Part shown: positions 17,728-26,027 of the stretch, in pieces
How the letters are laid out: each line of letters begins with the position of its first letter
How positions within the stretch are numbered: position 1 is the first letter of the stretch
DNA from: Acidimicrobiaceae bacterium
GTDB lineage: Bacteria; Actinomycetota; Acidimicrobiia; Acidimicrobiales; RAAP-2
Direction of reading: 5' to 3'
Length of the DNA stretch: 61,806 bases
Assembly: GCA_003133685.1 (NCBI GenBank)
Contig: PKYQ01000016.1
Coordinates: forward strand, 19,669-81,474
Made by a program: the position numbers and the translations under genes
Notes under the pieces: model-generated
The model's database searches: none
Told to the model about the DNA's origin: nothing
Seen by the model: only the letters and a program-made list of their open reading frames with translations

Positions 17728-19179
17728 TCAGCGATAGCTGAAGTGCAACATTTCGAGGGCGTCGCGACCGGCCCGGCGTCCGGAACCGATGCTCGCCGGG
17801 ATACCCACGCCGTCGTAGGCGTTTCCACACAAGGTCACGCCGAGCGGTGCGGCGGCGGCCCGAGCGTCGCTCACCATGGTCTCGTGCCCGACGTAGTACT
17901 GCGGCAGACCGTCGGGCCAGCGCTCCACGTGCGCGTCGTTCGGTGTGCCGAACGCGCCCAGGATGACTTTCAGTTCCGCGCTGACTCGCGCGATGAGTAG
18001 TTCGTCACTCATCTCGCTCCAACGAAGGTCGTCGATGCGTCCGACGTGCGCCCGTAGTAAGACGTCGTCATCGCGTCGCAAGTGGGGCCACTTGCGATCG
18101 AGAAACGTGACGGCCGTGATCATCAAAGAGCCGTCGCCCGACCACGGCGTGCCGAGCGGCACGAGTATCCCGGTACCGTTCGCGCTCAACTGGATCGCAC
18201 TCCGCGCAATGCTGAACGTGATCATTGCGGCACCGGCGCTTCGCACGGCGCCGAGTCGCGCCAACGCCGGGTCGTACGCACCGAGAAGGCGAGCGGTGAC
18301 GGGCGCCGGTGTCGCCATCACGACCGAGTCGGCGGGAGTGGTGGTGGCGTGCGTGTCGACCTCCCAGGGATAGTTGCTCGAAGGCGTACGTCGAAGTGCC
18401 GTGACCGCGACGCCCGTTCGTAGCACGACACCGCGATCGCGAAGCCGCCGAGCGACTTCGATGGGGAGTGATCCGACACCGGCGAGGAGGGAATAGAACG
18501 TCGGACCGGTGTTCGTGGTCGTCGCCGACGGTCCCGGTGCGACGGGACCACTGGCGCGCATCGCGCGCATCAGCGAGCCACCCTTGCGCGCCGCCTCCAA
18601 CAACGCGGGGAATACCGACTTGGCCGAGAGGTCATCGATGCGACCGGCCTGGATGCCCCCGAGCATCGGTTCGACAAATTGGTAACAGAGTTCTCGACCG
18701 AGCTTGGTTCGCACGATGTCCCCGATCGTCGCGTCGTCTCCGACCTTCATGCGAACGGGGGCGTGTTCGTCTCTTCGCGCGTCAAGACGCGCACGCCACG
18801 ACAGACCTCGAACGTTCTTCAACTGACCTGATGAGGTCGGTATTCCAAGCGCGAGTCCCGTGGGCAGTTCGTCGAGAGCGCCGCGCAACCAGATCGACGC
18901 GCCACTCGCGTCGATCGATTCGAGTTGATCGCTGCAGCCGAGTTCACGAACGAGGTCGACCGCTTCGGGTCGTCGTGCGAGAAAGCCGTCGGCGCCGAGA
19001 TCGATCGTTCGATCGGCGAAGTGGGTCGTCGTGAGTGATCCACCGACGACGGTCCCGTCTTCGATGAGTTCGATTCGCGGTGTCCGGTCATTCGGTCCGT
19101 CGGCGCCGCCGGAGAGCTCCCACGCGGCACTCAGTCCACTGATGCCGCCGCCCACGACGACGATCGACTCGCGACTCAC
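17728..19179 (-). CDS. hemY: Coproporphyrinogen/protoporphyrinogen oxidase (FAD)
   Basis: 483-residue flavoprotein with the N-terminal dinucleotide motif VVVGGGISGLSAAWEL and a C-terminal FAD motif GVTLCGNAYDGVGIPASIGSGRRAG, both typical of HemY/CgoX. It oxidises a porphyrinogen using oxygen; in actinobacteria this enzyme normally works on coproporphyrinogen III (cgoX) before iron insertion. The GTG overlaps the hemH stop by 4 bases, so the three genes hemE-hemH-hemY are translationally coupled. Amine-oxidase-type flavoproteins are alternatives, but the context settles it. Confidence 0.92.
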   Translation of the reverse strand: MSRESIVVVGGGISGLSAAWELSGGADGPNDRTPRIELIEDGTVVGGSLTTTHFADRTIDLGADGFLARRPEAVDLVRELGCSDQLESIDASGASIWLRGALDELPTGLALGIPTSSGQLKNVRGLSWRARLDARRDEHAPVRMKVGDDATIGDIVRTKLGRELCYQFVEPMLGGIQAGRIDDLSAKSVFPALLEAARKGGSLMRAMRASGPVAPGPSATTTNTGPTFYSLLAGVGSLPIEVARRLRDRGVVLRTGVAVTALRRTPSSNYPWEVDTHATTTPADSVVMATPAPVTARLLGAYDPALARLGAVRSAGAAMITFSIARSAIQLSANGTGILVPLGTPWSGDGSLMITAVTFLDRKWPHLRRDDDVLLRAHVGRIDDLRWSEMSDELLIARVSAELKVILGAFGTPNDAHVERWPDGLPQYYVGHETMVSDARAAAAPLGVTLCGNAYDGVGIPASIGSGRRAGRDALEMLHFSYR

Positions 19180-20084
19180 GAGACGTGTTCCAGGACGACA
19201 TCAGCCAACAACGCCATAAACCCCGCGTCGTCGTTCAGTGACGCTGTTCGGACCAGTTTCAGCCCCACCTCTCGAGCCACGCCCTGGGCTTCGACGTCGA
19301 TATCGAAGAGCACCTCGAGGTGGTCACTCACGAATCCAATCGGACAGGACACGACGTCGGTCACGCCGAGCGCACGCTTGTCGCGCAGGACTCGCAAGAT
19401 GTCAGGACCGATCCACGGATCGGGTGTGCGCCCGGCCGACTGCCACGCCACGTCCCAGTGCGCGACGCCGGCCAATGCGGCCGCGCGCTGCGCGCTGTCG
19501 CGCAACTGTTCGGGGTACGTATCGCCGGTCGCGAGGATCTTCTCGGGCAGCGAGTGAGCCGAGAAGATCACTTCGGTCGTGTCGCGGCGTTCGACCGGGA
19601 TGTTCGACAGGGCGTCATTGACACGAGCGGCGATGATCTCGAGGAATCCCGGGAACGCCCACCAGGCGCCGGTCTCGACGAAATTGACACGGTCCCCGAG
19701 CGCCGCTCTGGCGCGTGACATGTACTGGTCGGTCGACATCGACGACGAGTGCGGTGCGAGGACCAGGCCCACGACGACGTCGAAACCCTCCGTGCGAAAC
19801 GATTCGGCGGTCGTCTCGAGGAGCGGCGGTTCATACTTAGAGCCGAAGCGCACGTCAAAACCTCCGGGAGCGCGCTGCTCGAGCGCGGTGGCGATGCCCG
19901 CCACTTGATCGGCGCTGCGCCGGGCCAATGGCGAAGTGCCGCCTATGGCGTCGTAACGACGCTGAAGATCGGCGAGTTGCTCGGGCGTGGGTGCTCGCCC
20001 GTGGCGAATTCTGGTGTAGTACGCCTCGACGTCACTCGGTGTCGTTGGCGTGCCGTAGGCCATGACGAGCACGCCCGTCGTCAC
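19176..20084 (-). CDS. hemH: Ferrochelatase (coproporphyrin type by lineage)
   Basis: From the GTG at 20084 the product has 302 residues and begins MTTGVLVMAYGTPTTPSDVE, the standard ferrochelatase N terminus. A frame open to 20333 adds an arginine-rich stretch antisense-like to hemE and is not credible. VIFSAHSLPEKIL carries the catalytic histidine. The GTG overlaps the hemE stop (GTGA). Actinobacterial ferrochelatases usually insert iron into coproporphyrin III (CpfC); the sequence alone does not separate the two. Neither HemQ nor the early haem genes are in the window. Confidence 0.94.
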   Translation of the reverse strand: MTTGVLVMAYGTPTTPSDVEAYYTRIRHGRAPTPEQLADLQRRYDAIGGTSPLARRSADQVAGIATALEQRAPGGFDVRFGSKYEPPLLETTAESFRTEGFDVVVGLVLAPHSSSMSTDQYMSRARAALGDRVNFVETGAWWAFPGFLEIIAARVNDALSNIPVERRDTTEVIFSAHSLPEKILATGDTYPEQLRDSAQRAAALAGVAHWDVAWQSAGRTPDPWIGPDILRVLRDKRALGVTDVVSCPIGFVSDHLEVLFDIDVEAQGVAREVGLKLVRTASLNDDAGFMALLADVVLEHVS

Positions 20085-21118
20085 TGCACACCCGCCATTC
20101 CCTCGTCGTGAACGACGCGAACGACCGCTTCGAGCGTCGAGGGATCGGTGGAGGGCAAGACGCCGTGGCCTAGGTTGAAGATGTGGCCTGCGTCGCGCCC
20201 GGCGCGCGCGAGCACTTCGCGCGCGCCCTGCACGGCGACGTCGATCCCGCCGAGACAACGCGCCGGATCGAGGTTGCCCTGGACCGGGCGACCGCCGACG
20301 CGACGGCGCCCCTCGTCTAAGTCCACGTGCCAATCGATCCCCATCACCGAACTGTTCGCCGAACCCATGAGGTCCAGTAGTTCGCCCGTGCCGACACCGA
20401 AGAGAATGGTAGGAACGCCCAGATCGGCAATGCGCGCGAGCACCCGCTCGCTCGCGGGCAGCGCGAATCGGCGGTACTCGTCACGCGTCAGCGCCCCCGC
20501 CCAAGAGTCGAAGAGTTGCACCGCGCGAGCGCCGTGGGCGACCTGGGCACGAAGGAAGGTGACGGTGATGTCCGAGAGTCGCTCGAGGAGGAGGTCAAAG
20601 AGCAGCGGTTCGGTGTGCATCAGGGTCTTGATCAGCGCGAACTCTCTGGTGGGACCGCCTTCAACCAAGTAACTGGCCACCGTGAACGGCGCACCGGCAA
20701 ATCCGATGAGCGGCGTGTCGGTCGCTTCCAGTTCCTTCAGTACCAGATCGACCGTCTCGGTGACGTGGGCGATGTCGACGTCGGTCAAATCGCGAAGGCG
20801 TTCTAAGTCCGCGGCGTTCGTGAAGGGCTTGGCGATCACGGGGCCTCGACCAGGCACGACGTCGACGCCGAAGCCAATGGCGTGATACGGCACGATGATG
20901 TCACTAAAGAGGATGGCGGCGTCGACCCCGTAGCGACGAACGGGCTGCATCGTGACCTCACAGGCGAGCGCCGGATCGGCGATGGCGTCCAGGATGGATC
21001 CGGTGCCGCGCAACTCTCGGTACTCGGGAAGCGACCTGCCGGCCTGGCGCATGAACCACACCGGGACGTGCGTGACGCTCTCACCGCGACAGGCCCGAAG
21101 GAAAACTGGCTCGCTCAC
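20081..21118 (-). CDS. hemE: Uroporphyrinogen decarboxylase
   Basis: Converts uroporphyrinogen III to coproporphyrinogen III. The 345-residue product from the GTG at 21118 begins MSEPVFLRACRGESVTHVPV and then WFMRQAGRSLPEYRELR, the N-terminal signature with the substrate-binding Arg; DAAILFSDIIVPYHAIGFGV contains the catalytic Asp. GVGTGELLDLM and FNLGHGVLPSTDP are further family blocks. AGAAGGAG lies 4 bases before the GTG, which favours it over the ATG at 21142. First gene of the hemE-hemH-hemY unit. Confidence 0.95.
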   Translation of the reverse strand: MSEPVFLRACRGESVTHVPVWFMRQAGRSLPEYRELRGTGSILDAIADPALACEVTMQPVRRYGVDAAILFSDIIVPYHAIGFGVDVVPGRGPVIAKPFTNAADLERLRDLTDVDIAHVTETVDLVLKELEATDTPLIGFAGAPFTVASYLVEGGPTREFALIKTLMHTEPLLFDLLLERLSDITVTFLRAQVAHGARAVQLFDSWAGALTRDEYRRFALPASERVLARIADLGVPTILFGVGTGELLDLMGSANSSVMGIDWHVDLDEGRRRVGGRPVQGNLDPARCLGGIDVAVQGAREVLARAGRDAGHIFNLGHGVLPSTDPSTLEAVVRVVHDEGMAGVQ

Positions 21119-21133
21119 TTCACTCCTTCTGAT

Positions 21134-21206
21134 CCATTTCAATCTACGTGCACCGGCTCGCGGGTCAGTTTGAAATGGCGTTACCTAGTTGCCCTAGACT
21201 TGAAAT
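21134..21206. promoter_or_regulatory. Inverted repeat in the hemE-helD divergent region
   Basis: CCATTTCAA (21134-21142) and TTGAAATGG (21170-21178) form a perfect 9-bp inverted repeat with 27 bases between; a third TTGAAAT follows at 21200-21206. On the plus strand TTGAAA (21170) and TAGACT (21195) could serve as a weak promoter for helD with a 19-base spacer. The repeat is well placed for a regulator of both genes. Confidence 0.4.
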
Positions 21207-21238
21207 TTGTCAATTTTGAGAAAAGAAAAGAGGACCTG

Positions 21239-23545
21239 ATGGCCCACGAGCGTGAGATCAAAGAGGAACAGCTCTTCCTCGATCTCGCCCTTACGGCCCT
21301 TGATCACATGCGCGATGAGGCCCGGTCGCTTCGCGACAGTGCGGCCGTGGCGAACATGCGTGGCGCGGGCGACCTCGTCGAGCGCGATGTCGTCATGGGT
21401 ACGGCGCTGCATCGACTCGATCAACTTGCGATCGGCGACCAACCACTCTTCTTCGGTCGAATCGATTACGCGCCTGATGAATCGGGTCGCGCCGACGAAT
21501 ACCACGTTGGGCGACTGGCCGTCTCGGACGAGGAGTTGAATCCACTTGTGATCGACTGGCGCGCGCCGGTCGCCGAGGCGTTCTACCGCGCGACCGGCGT
21601 CGAGCCGCTCGGCCTGGCGCGACGACGCCACGTTGCCATGCACGGCCACGACGTGACGAGCGTCGAGGACGAATACTTCGCCGACGCCAACGGTGAGCTC
21701 GCGTTGCCCGAGGATGACGTGCGCGCGGCGACCGAAGAGGGTCTCGTCGATGGTGGCCTCGCGCTGGGCGGTCCGGGGGCGCTGCTCGCGGCGTTGGGTC
21801 GTGCGCGCACGGGGCGCATGGGTGACATCGTCGCCACCATCCAGGGCGAGCAGGACCGCATCATTCGAAATCCGCTGGCGGGCGTCTTGTTGGTGCAAGG
21901 CGGTCCGGGAACCGGCAAGACCGCCGTGGCGCTGCACCGCGCGGCGTACCTGCTCTTCACGCATCGCGCGACGCTTGAACGACAAGGCGTACTCGTCGTC
22001 GGACCGAACCCTCTCTTCTTGAACTACATCGAGAACGTGCTGCCGTCGCTGGGTGAGTCGGGCGTGACGCTCTCCACGATCTCCGGTCTCGTCACCAACG
22101 TCGAGATTCGGGGACGAGACGCGGAACCGGTCGACGAGTTGAAGGGCGACCTTCGCATGGCGCGACTCCTCGCTCGCGCCCTGCGCACGCGCCAGCGTGC
22201 GCTGAAAGATGACGTCGAGATCCCCATCGGTCGCGCGATCGTCGTGTTGAAGGCGCGATACACCCAAGAGACGGTCGAGCGGGCCCGACGTCGTCCGGGT
22301 AATCACAATCAACGTCGTTCGGCCGTCGGTCGCGAACTGGCGAACCGATTGGCGAACGAGTACTACGAACGCTTCGTGCGTGAGGGCATTGACGAGGTCA
22401 ACGCCGTTGGCGAATTGGCCGATCTCATTCGCGTCACACCGCAGTTCAAGTGGGCGCTCGAGCGCATTTGGCCGCGACTCTCCGGTCAAGAACTCCTCCA
22501 CGACCTCTTCGGCGCACCAGCCTTGTTGCGCGCGGCCGGACAGGGTTTCGTGAGCGACGAGGAGTTGTCGCTTTTGAACCGGGCCCGGTCGGGTTCGATT
22601 GACGAGGTCCGTTGGACGAAGGCCGACGCCGCCTTGATCGATGAGGCTCGCGTTTTGCTCGGACCACTACGCCGTCCTCGCCCCGTCATCAAACCGGGCG
22701 ACAACGGCATTCTGGAGGGGATCGATCTCGATGCCTACGCCGGTGACGTGCGCGCTGCAGCCCTCAGAGAGGCCCAACGCAACGCTCCGGTCCTGAGCAA
22801 CGAACTCGACGAAGCGGAATTCGTCACCTACGGACACATCGTGATCGACGAAGCCCAGGACCTCTCGCCGATGGAACTTCGGGTTTTGAAGCGCCGTGAT
22901 TTGACCGGTTCCATGACCATTGTCGGCGACATGGGCCAGGCCACCACGGCCTCATCGTCCGCGTCGTGGAACGCCGTGCTCGAGGTCCTCGAACCGCGGC
23001 GTGAGCCAACGCGCGTTGATCTGACCGTCAGTTACCGCACGCCCGAAGAGGTCCTCGACTTCGCCGCGCCCACGTTGAAGGCGGCGGCGCCGGACCTCAC
23101 GCCGCCACGTCCGGTTCGTCGAGCCGGACATTCACCCAGCGTGGATCAGGTGAGCCGCGAAGAGTTCGTGGCGACGCTCGTCGACGTCACTAACCGAGAG
23201 GTCGACGCCGTCGCACCCGGACGCGTCGCGGTCATCGTGACGGGCGAGCGGGTCGACGAGATCGTGACGATCCTGCGTTCGAAAGGGCTCGACGCCATTG
23301 ATCCTCGCGACCAGGAATCCAAGGGGCTGGGAGCCGACCTCATCGTGCTCTCGGCCGAAGGCGCGAACGGCCTGGAATTCGACGGAGTCGTCGTTATCGA
23401 ACCGGGTCAGATTGCCAGTCGCGGCGCCCGGGGCGGCACGTTCATCACGGCGCGAGGTCTGCGCACATTGTACGTCGCGATGACGCGACCGACCCGACGG
23501 CTCGCGATCGTGGCCGTTGAGCCACTCCCCGAGACATTGCGCTGA
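21239..23545 (+). CDS. helD: HelD-type superfamily 1 helicase (RNA polymerase recycling)
   Basis: 768 residues from the ATG at 21239, which has GAGG about 5 bases upstream; the frame is open from 20882 but that part is antisense to hemE. An N-terminal helical coiled region (KEEQLFLDLALTALDHMRDEA) is followed by a conserved YFGRIDY-like segment (LFFGRIDY), WRAPVAEAFY, Walker A GGPGTGKTAVALHR (about residue 221), Walker B VIDEAQDLSPMELR (about 535) and motif VAMTRPTRRL near the end. This order is that of HelD (YvgS/HelR class), which dissociates stalled RNA polymerase using ATP. Rifamycin-tolerance roles are known in mycobacteria; not evident here. Confidence 0.88.
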   Translation: MAHEREIKEEQLFLDLALTALDHMRDEARSLRDSAAVANMRGAGDLVERDVVMGTALHRLDQLAIGDQPLFFGRIDYAPDESGRADEYHVGRLAVSDEELNPLVIDWRAPVAEAFYRATGVEPLGLARRRHVAMHGHDVTSVEDEYFADANGELALPEDDVRAATEEGLVDGGLALGGPGALLAALGRARTGRMGDIVATIQGEQDRIIRNPLAGVLLVQGGPGTGKTAVALHRAAYLLFTHRATLERQGVLVVGPNPLFLNYIENVLPSLGESGVTLSTISGLVTNVEIRGRDAEPVDELKGDLRMARLLARALRTRQRALKDDVEIPIGRAIVVLKARYTQETVERARRRPGNHNQRRSAVGRELANRLANEYYERFVREGIDEVNAVGELADLIRVTPQFKWALERIWPRLSGQELLHDLFGAPALLRAAGQGFVSDEELSLLNRARSGSIDEVRWTKADAALIDEARVLLGPLRRPRPVIKPGDNGILEGIDLDAYAGDVRAAALREAQRNAPVLSNELDEAEFVTYGHIVIDEAQDLSPMELRVLKRRDLTGSMTIVGDMGQATTASSSASWNAVLEVLEPRREPTRVDLTVSYRTPEEVLDFAAPTLKAAAPDLTPPRPVRRAGHSPSVDQVSREEFVATLVDVTNREVDAVAPGRVAVIVTGERVDEIVTILRSKGLDAIDPRDQESKGLGADLIVLSAEGANGLEFDGVVVIEPGQIASRGARGGTFITARGLRTLYVAMTRPTRRLAIVAVEPLPETLR

Positions 23546-23600
23546 GCCAAATCGGCCGCGTTGTCGCACCGGTGTCTCAATTTCCGCTAGAAATGTAGCC

Positions 23601-24197
23601 GTGAGTCAGGCGATTTCCCCCAATAGCCTGGCGAAGCAAGGGAAGATCGTCCACGATCGTCCGCCGATGCTGGCCATTGGCGTGATGATTTGGCTCGGCA
23701 GCGAGCTGATGTTCTTCTCGGGACTCTTCGCCGCATTGTTTACCATTCGCGCCCATCTGGCGTCGTGGCCTCCCGTCGGCACTCACCTCGACGTCTTGCA
23801 GTCGGGCGTCTTCACGATTGTCTTGATCGCCTCGTCCTTCACGATGCAGCGCGCCGTGTGGCTCATCGAAAATCGCCGTCGTTCCGAGGCCCGTACCTGG
23901 GTGATCGCCACGATGATCATGGGCACGCTGTTCGTGTCAAACCAGGCCTACGAGTGGACGCATCTCGCGACGCGTTGGTACACCAACTCCTACGGCTCCA
24001 TCTTCTTCATCACCACCGGCCTCCACGGTCTGCACGTGATCTTGGGACTCGTTGCCATGGCGTTCCTGCTCTATCGCATGCGCGGCACCGAAGGCGACCC
24101 CGGTGAGTTGTCCACGTTCCAGGGCGTGAGTTATTACTGGCACTTCGTCGACGTCGTATGGATCGGGCTGTACTCGGCCCTGTTCTTGCTGAAGTAG
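23601..24197 (+). CDS. ctaE: Cytochrome c oxidase subunit III
   Basis: 198 residues, five hydrophobic helices, starting with the actinobacterial NSLAKQGKIVHDRPPMLAIGV before helix 1 (GVMIWLGSELMFFSGLFAALF). QAYEWTHLATRWYTNSYGSIFF and TGLHGLHVILGLVAM with the conserved His, and SYYWHFVDVVWIGLY at the end, are family signatures. The GTG at 23601 is chosen; earlier codons back to 23517 overlap helD and look non-coding. TAGAAA ends 7 bases before it, so the message may be leaderless. ctaE directly before qcrCAB is the usual actinobacterial arrangement of the bc1-aa3 supercomplex. Confidence 0.95.
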   Translation: MSQAISPNSLAKQGKIVHDRPPMLAIGVMIWLGSELMFFSGLFAALFTIRAHLASWPPVGTHLDVLQSGVFTIVLIASSFTMQRAVWLIENRRRSEARTWVIATMIMGTLFVSNQAYEWTHLATRWYTNSYGSIFFITTGLHGLHVILGLVAMAFLLYRMRGTEGDPGELSTFQGVSYYWHFVDVVWIGLYSALFLLK

Positions 24198-24205
24198 GAG
24201 ATGGC

Positions 24206-25102
24206 GTGACGTCACCCTTCTTCAAGCGCTGCGCCGCACTATCGATCGTCAGTCTCGTCGCCCTCGGCCCCGTGCTGCTCTTCGTGGGCGGCGCGCAGGC
24301 CTCGTACAAGAGAACGCTGTACCAGACCACGCGAAAGAACGCCGGCACGCCCAACTCGACGATGGTGAAGAAGAACAGCGACGGCGTCATCATCGCCTAC
24401 GGCAACTCCTCGATCACCTATCGGGCGCCGTCGACCGCCTTGGTCACACTGGGCGACGCGCTCTTCCAGCAGAATTGCGCGTCGTGTCACGGTGCTGAGG
24501 CGAACGGCGTGCCGGCGAACGGTACCGCCGGCGCCTTTCCCGACCTCGTCGGTCTCGGACCGGCGACGATCAACTTCTGGGTCGACTCGGGGCGCATGCC
24601 CGCGGCGAACCCCCGTTCCATCGAGGCCAACCGGCGCGTCCCGCGTCTGACGCACGACCAGGCCCTCGCGGTGTCGGCGTGGGTGAATTCGCTCTCGCCG
24701 AGTTTTCCACTTATTCCCTATCCGCACCTGAAGAACGCGAACGTCGCCGACGGCGCCGCGCTCTTCGCGCTCAACTGCGCGTCGTGTCACACCATTGAAG
24801 GCGACGGCGACGCGCTCGCCATGAGCACGTTCTCGCCGTCGCTGCGCAAGATTCCCTCGATCGAAGTCGCCGAGGCGATCCGCACGGGCCCCGGCAACAT
24901 GCCGCGCTTCACCGGCAACCTCAGTGACGCGCAGGTCAATGACATCGTGAAGTTCGTGACGACCGAGATCCAACACCCGAACAACCCGGGCGGTTTCGGT
25001 CTGGGTGGCCTCGGACCGGTCGCCGAAGGTTTCGTCGGGCTGGCCTTCGGTGTGGGCGTCCTCGCCCTCGTCGGATTCTGGGTGGGAGAGCGCGATGACT
25101 GA
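24206..25102 (+). CDS. qcrC: Diheme cytochrome c subunit of the bc complex
   Basis: QcrC replaces a separate cytochrome c in actinobacteria and passes electrons from the Rieske protein to oxidase. The 298-residue product has an N-terminal membrane anchor (ALSIVSLVALGPVLLFVGG), two haem c motifs (CASCHGAE and CASCHTIE), Met ligand candidates in GRMPAA and GNMPRF, and a C-terminal transmembrane helix (GFVGLAFGVGVLALVGFWV). AGGAG at 24196-24200 lies 5 bases before the GTG and fixes the start. It overlaps qcrA by 8 bases. Confidence 0.95.
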   Translation: MTSPFFKRCAALSIVSLVALGPVLLFVGGAQASYKRTLYQTTRKNAGTPNSTMVKKNSDGVIIAYGNSSITYRAPSTALVTLGDALFQQNCASCHGAEANGVPANGTAGAFPDLVGLGPATINFWVDSGRMPAANPRSIEANRRVPRLTHDQALAVSAWVNSLSPSFPLIPYPHLKNANVADGAALFALNCASCHTIEGDGDALAMSTFSPSLRKIPSIEVAEAIRTGPGNMPRFTGNLSDAQVNDIVKFVTTEIQHPNNPGGFGLGGLGPVAEGFVGLAFGVGVLALVGFWVGERDD

Positions 25103-26027
25103 CGAACACCGCACGCCGGTCTCGCTGTCGGGTCTGCCCGCGAACGATCCGCACCTGCAGCCCGCGGCTCGCAATCCCCAGCTGGTCGAACGCGTCATCA
25201 GTGTCTGCTTCATCGTCGGCACGCTCTGCATCGCCGGCTTCGGCGCGTGCTACTGGATTGACGCTCAGGCGTGGAAGCTAGGCGCCACGCTCGGTGGCGG
25301 ACTCTTGTTCCTCGGCATCGGCATCGTCGCCTGGGGCAAGTACCTCATGCCGCGCGGTCCGTTCGTCGAAGAGCGCCACACGCTCGCGAACTCCGAAGCC
25401 GATCGCCAAGCATTCGCGGCCGCCATCGTCGAACGAGGCGGTGGCGTCGTCCAACGTCGCAAACTGCTCGGCAAACTGCTCGGTGGGGGAATGGGCATCT
25501 TCGGCATCGTGGCGATGTTCCCTTTACTGCGCAGCCTCGGACCGTTGCCGAAGACGACGATGCAGCACACTGACTGGCGCTCCGGCTCTTACGTCGTCGA
25601 TCAGTCCGGTCGCCGCGTGCAGGTGGGCGACCTCGCCGTGGGATCGATCGAGACCGTCTTTCCCGAGGGCACCGAGAACTCGGACCGCGGCCAAGCCGTC
25701 GACCAGACGGTGTTGATTCGGGTCTCCAACGAGGCGTTCACGACGATGAAGGGTCGCGAGACCTGGGCGCCGCACGGCTACGTCGCCTACTCGAAGGTCT
25801 GTACGCACCTCGGGTGTCCGGTCGGTCTCTACGAGCAAGAATTGCAACTGCTCGTCTGCCCGTGTCACCAGTCGATGTTCAACGTGACGAATGGCGCCGT
25901 GCCGCAGTTTGGACCGGCACCGCGACCACTGCCGCAGCTGCCGCTCTACGTCGACTCCTCGGGGTACCTGCGTAGCCAGAGCGGCTACCACGAGGCCGTC
26001 GGTCCGGGATTCTGGGAGCGCTCGTGA
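25095..26027 (+). CDS. qcrA: Rieske iron-sulfur subunit of the bc complex
   Basis: 310 residues from the ATG at 25095. Three hydrophobic helices in the first 180 residues (VISVCFIVGTLCIAGFGACYW, GGLLFLGIGIVAWG, and GGGMGIFGIVAMFPLL after a twin-arginine-like RRKLLGKLL) are typical of actinobacterial QcrA. The Rieske cluster ligands are C236 and H238 in CTHLGCPVG, and C255 and H258 in CPCHQSMF, with GPAPRPLPQLPL following. Overlaps qcrC and qcrB; the qcrB GTG shares 4 bases with its end. Confidence 0.96.
   Translation: MTDEHRTPVSLSGLPANDPHLQPAARNPQLVERVISVCFIVGTLCIAGFGACYWIDAQAWKLGATLGGGLLFLGIGIVAWGKYLMPRGPFVEERHTLANSEADRQAFAAAIVERGGGVVQRRKLLGKLLGGGMGIFGIVAMFPLLRSLGPLPKTTMQHTDWRSGSYVVDQSGRRVQVGDLAVGSIETVFPEGTENSDRGQAVDQTVLIRVSNEAFTTMKGRETWAPHGYVAYSKVCTHLGCPVGLYEQELQLLVCPCHQSMFNVTNGAVPQFGPAPRPLPQLPLYVDSSGYLRSQSGYHEAVGPGFWERS

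Noticed and set aside
20882-21238. N-terminal extension of helD to 20882
   Set aside because: It is antisense to hemE, and the ATG at 21239 has a ribosome-binding site and matches the family's N terminus.
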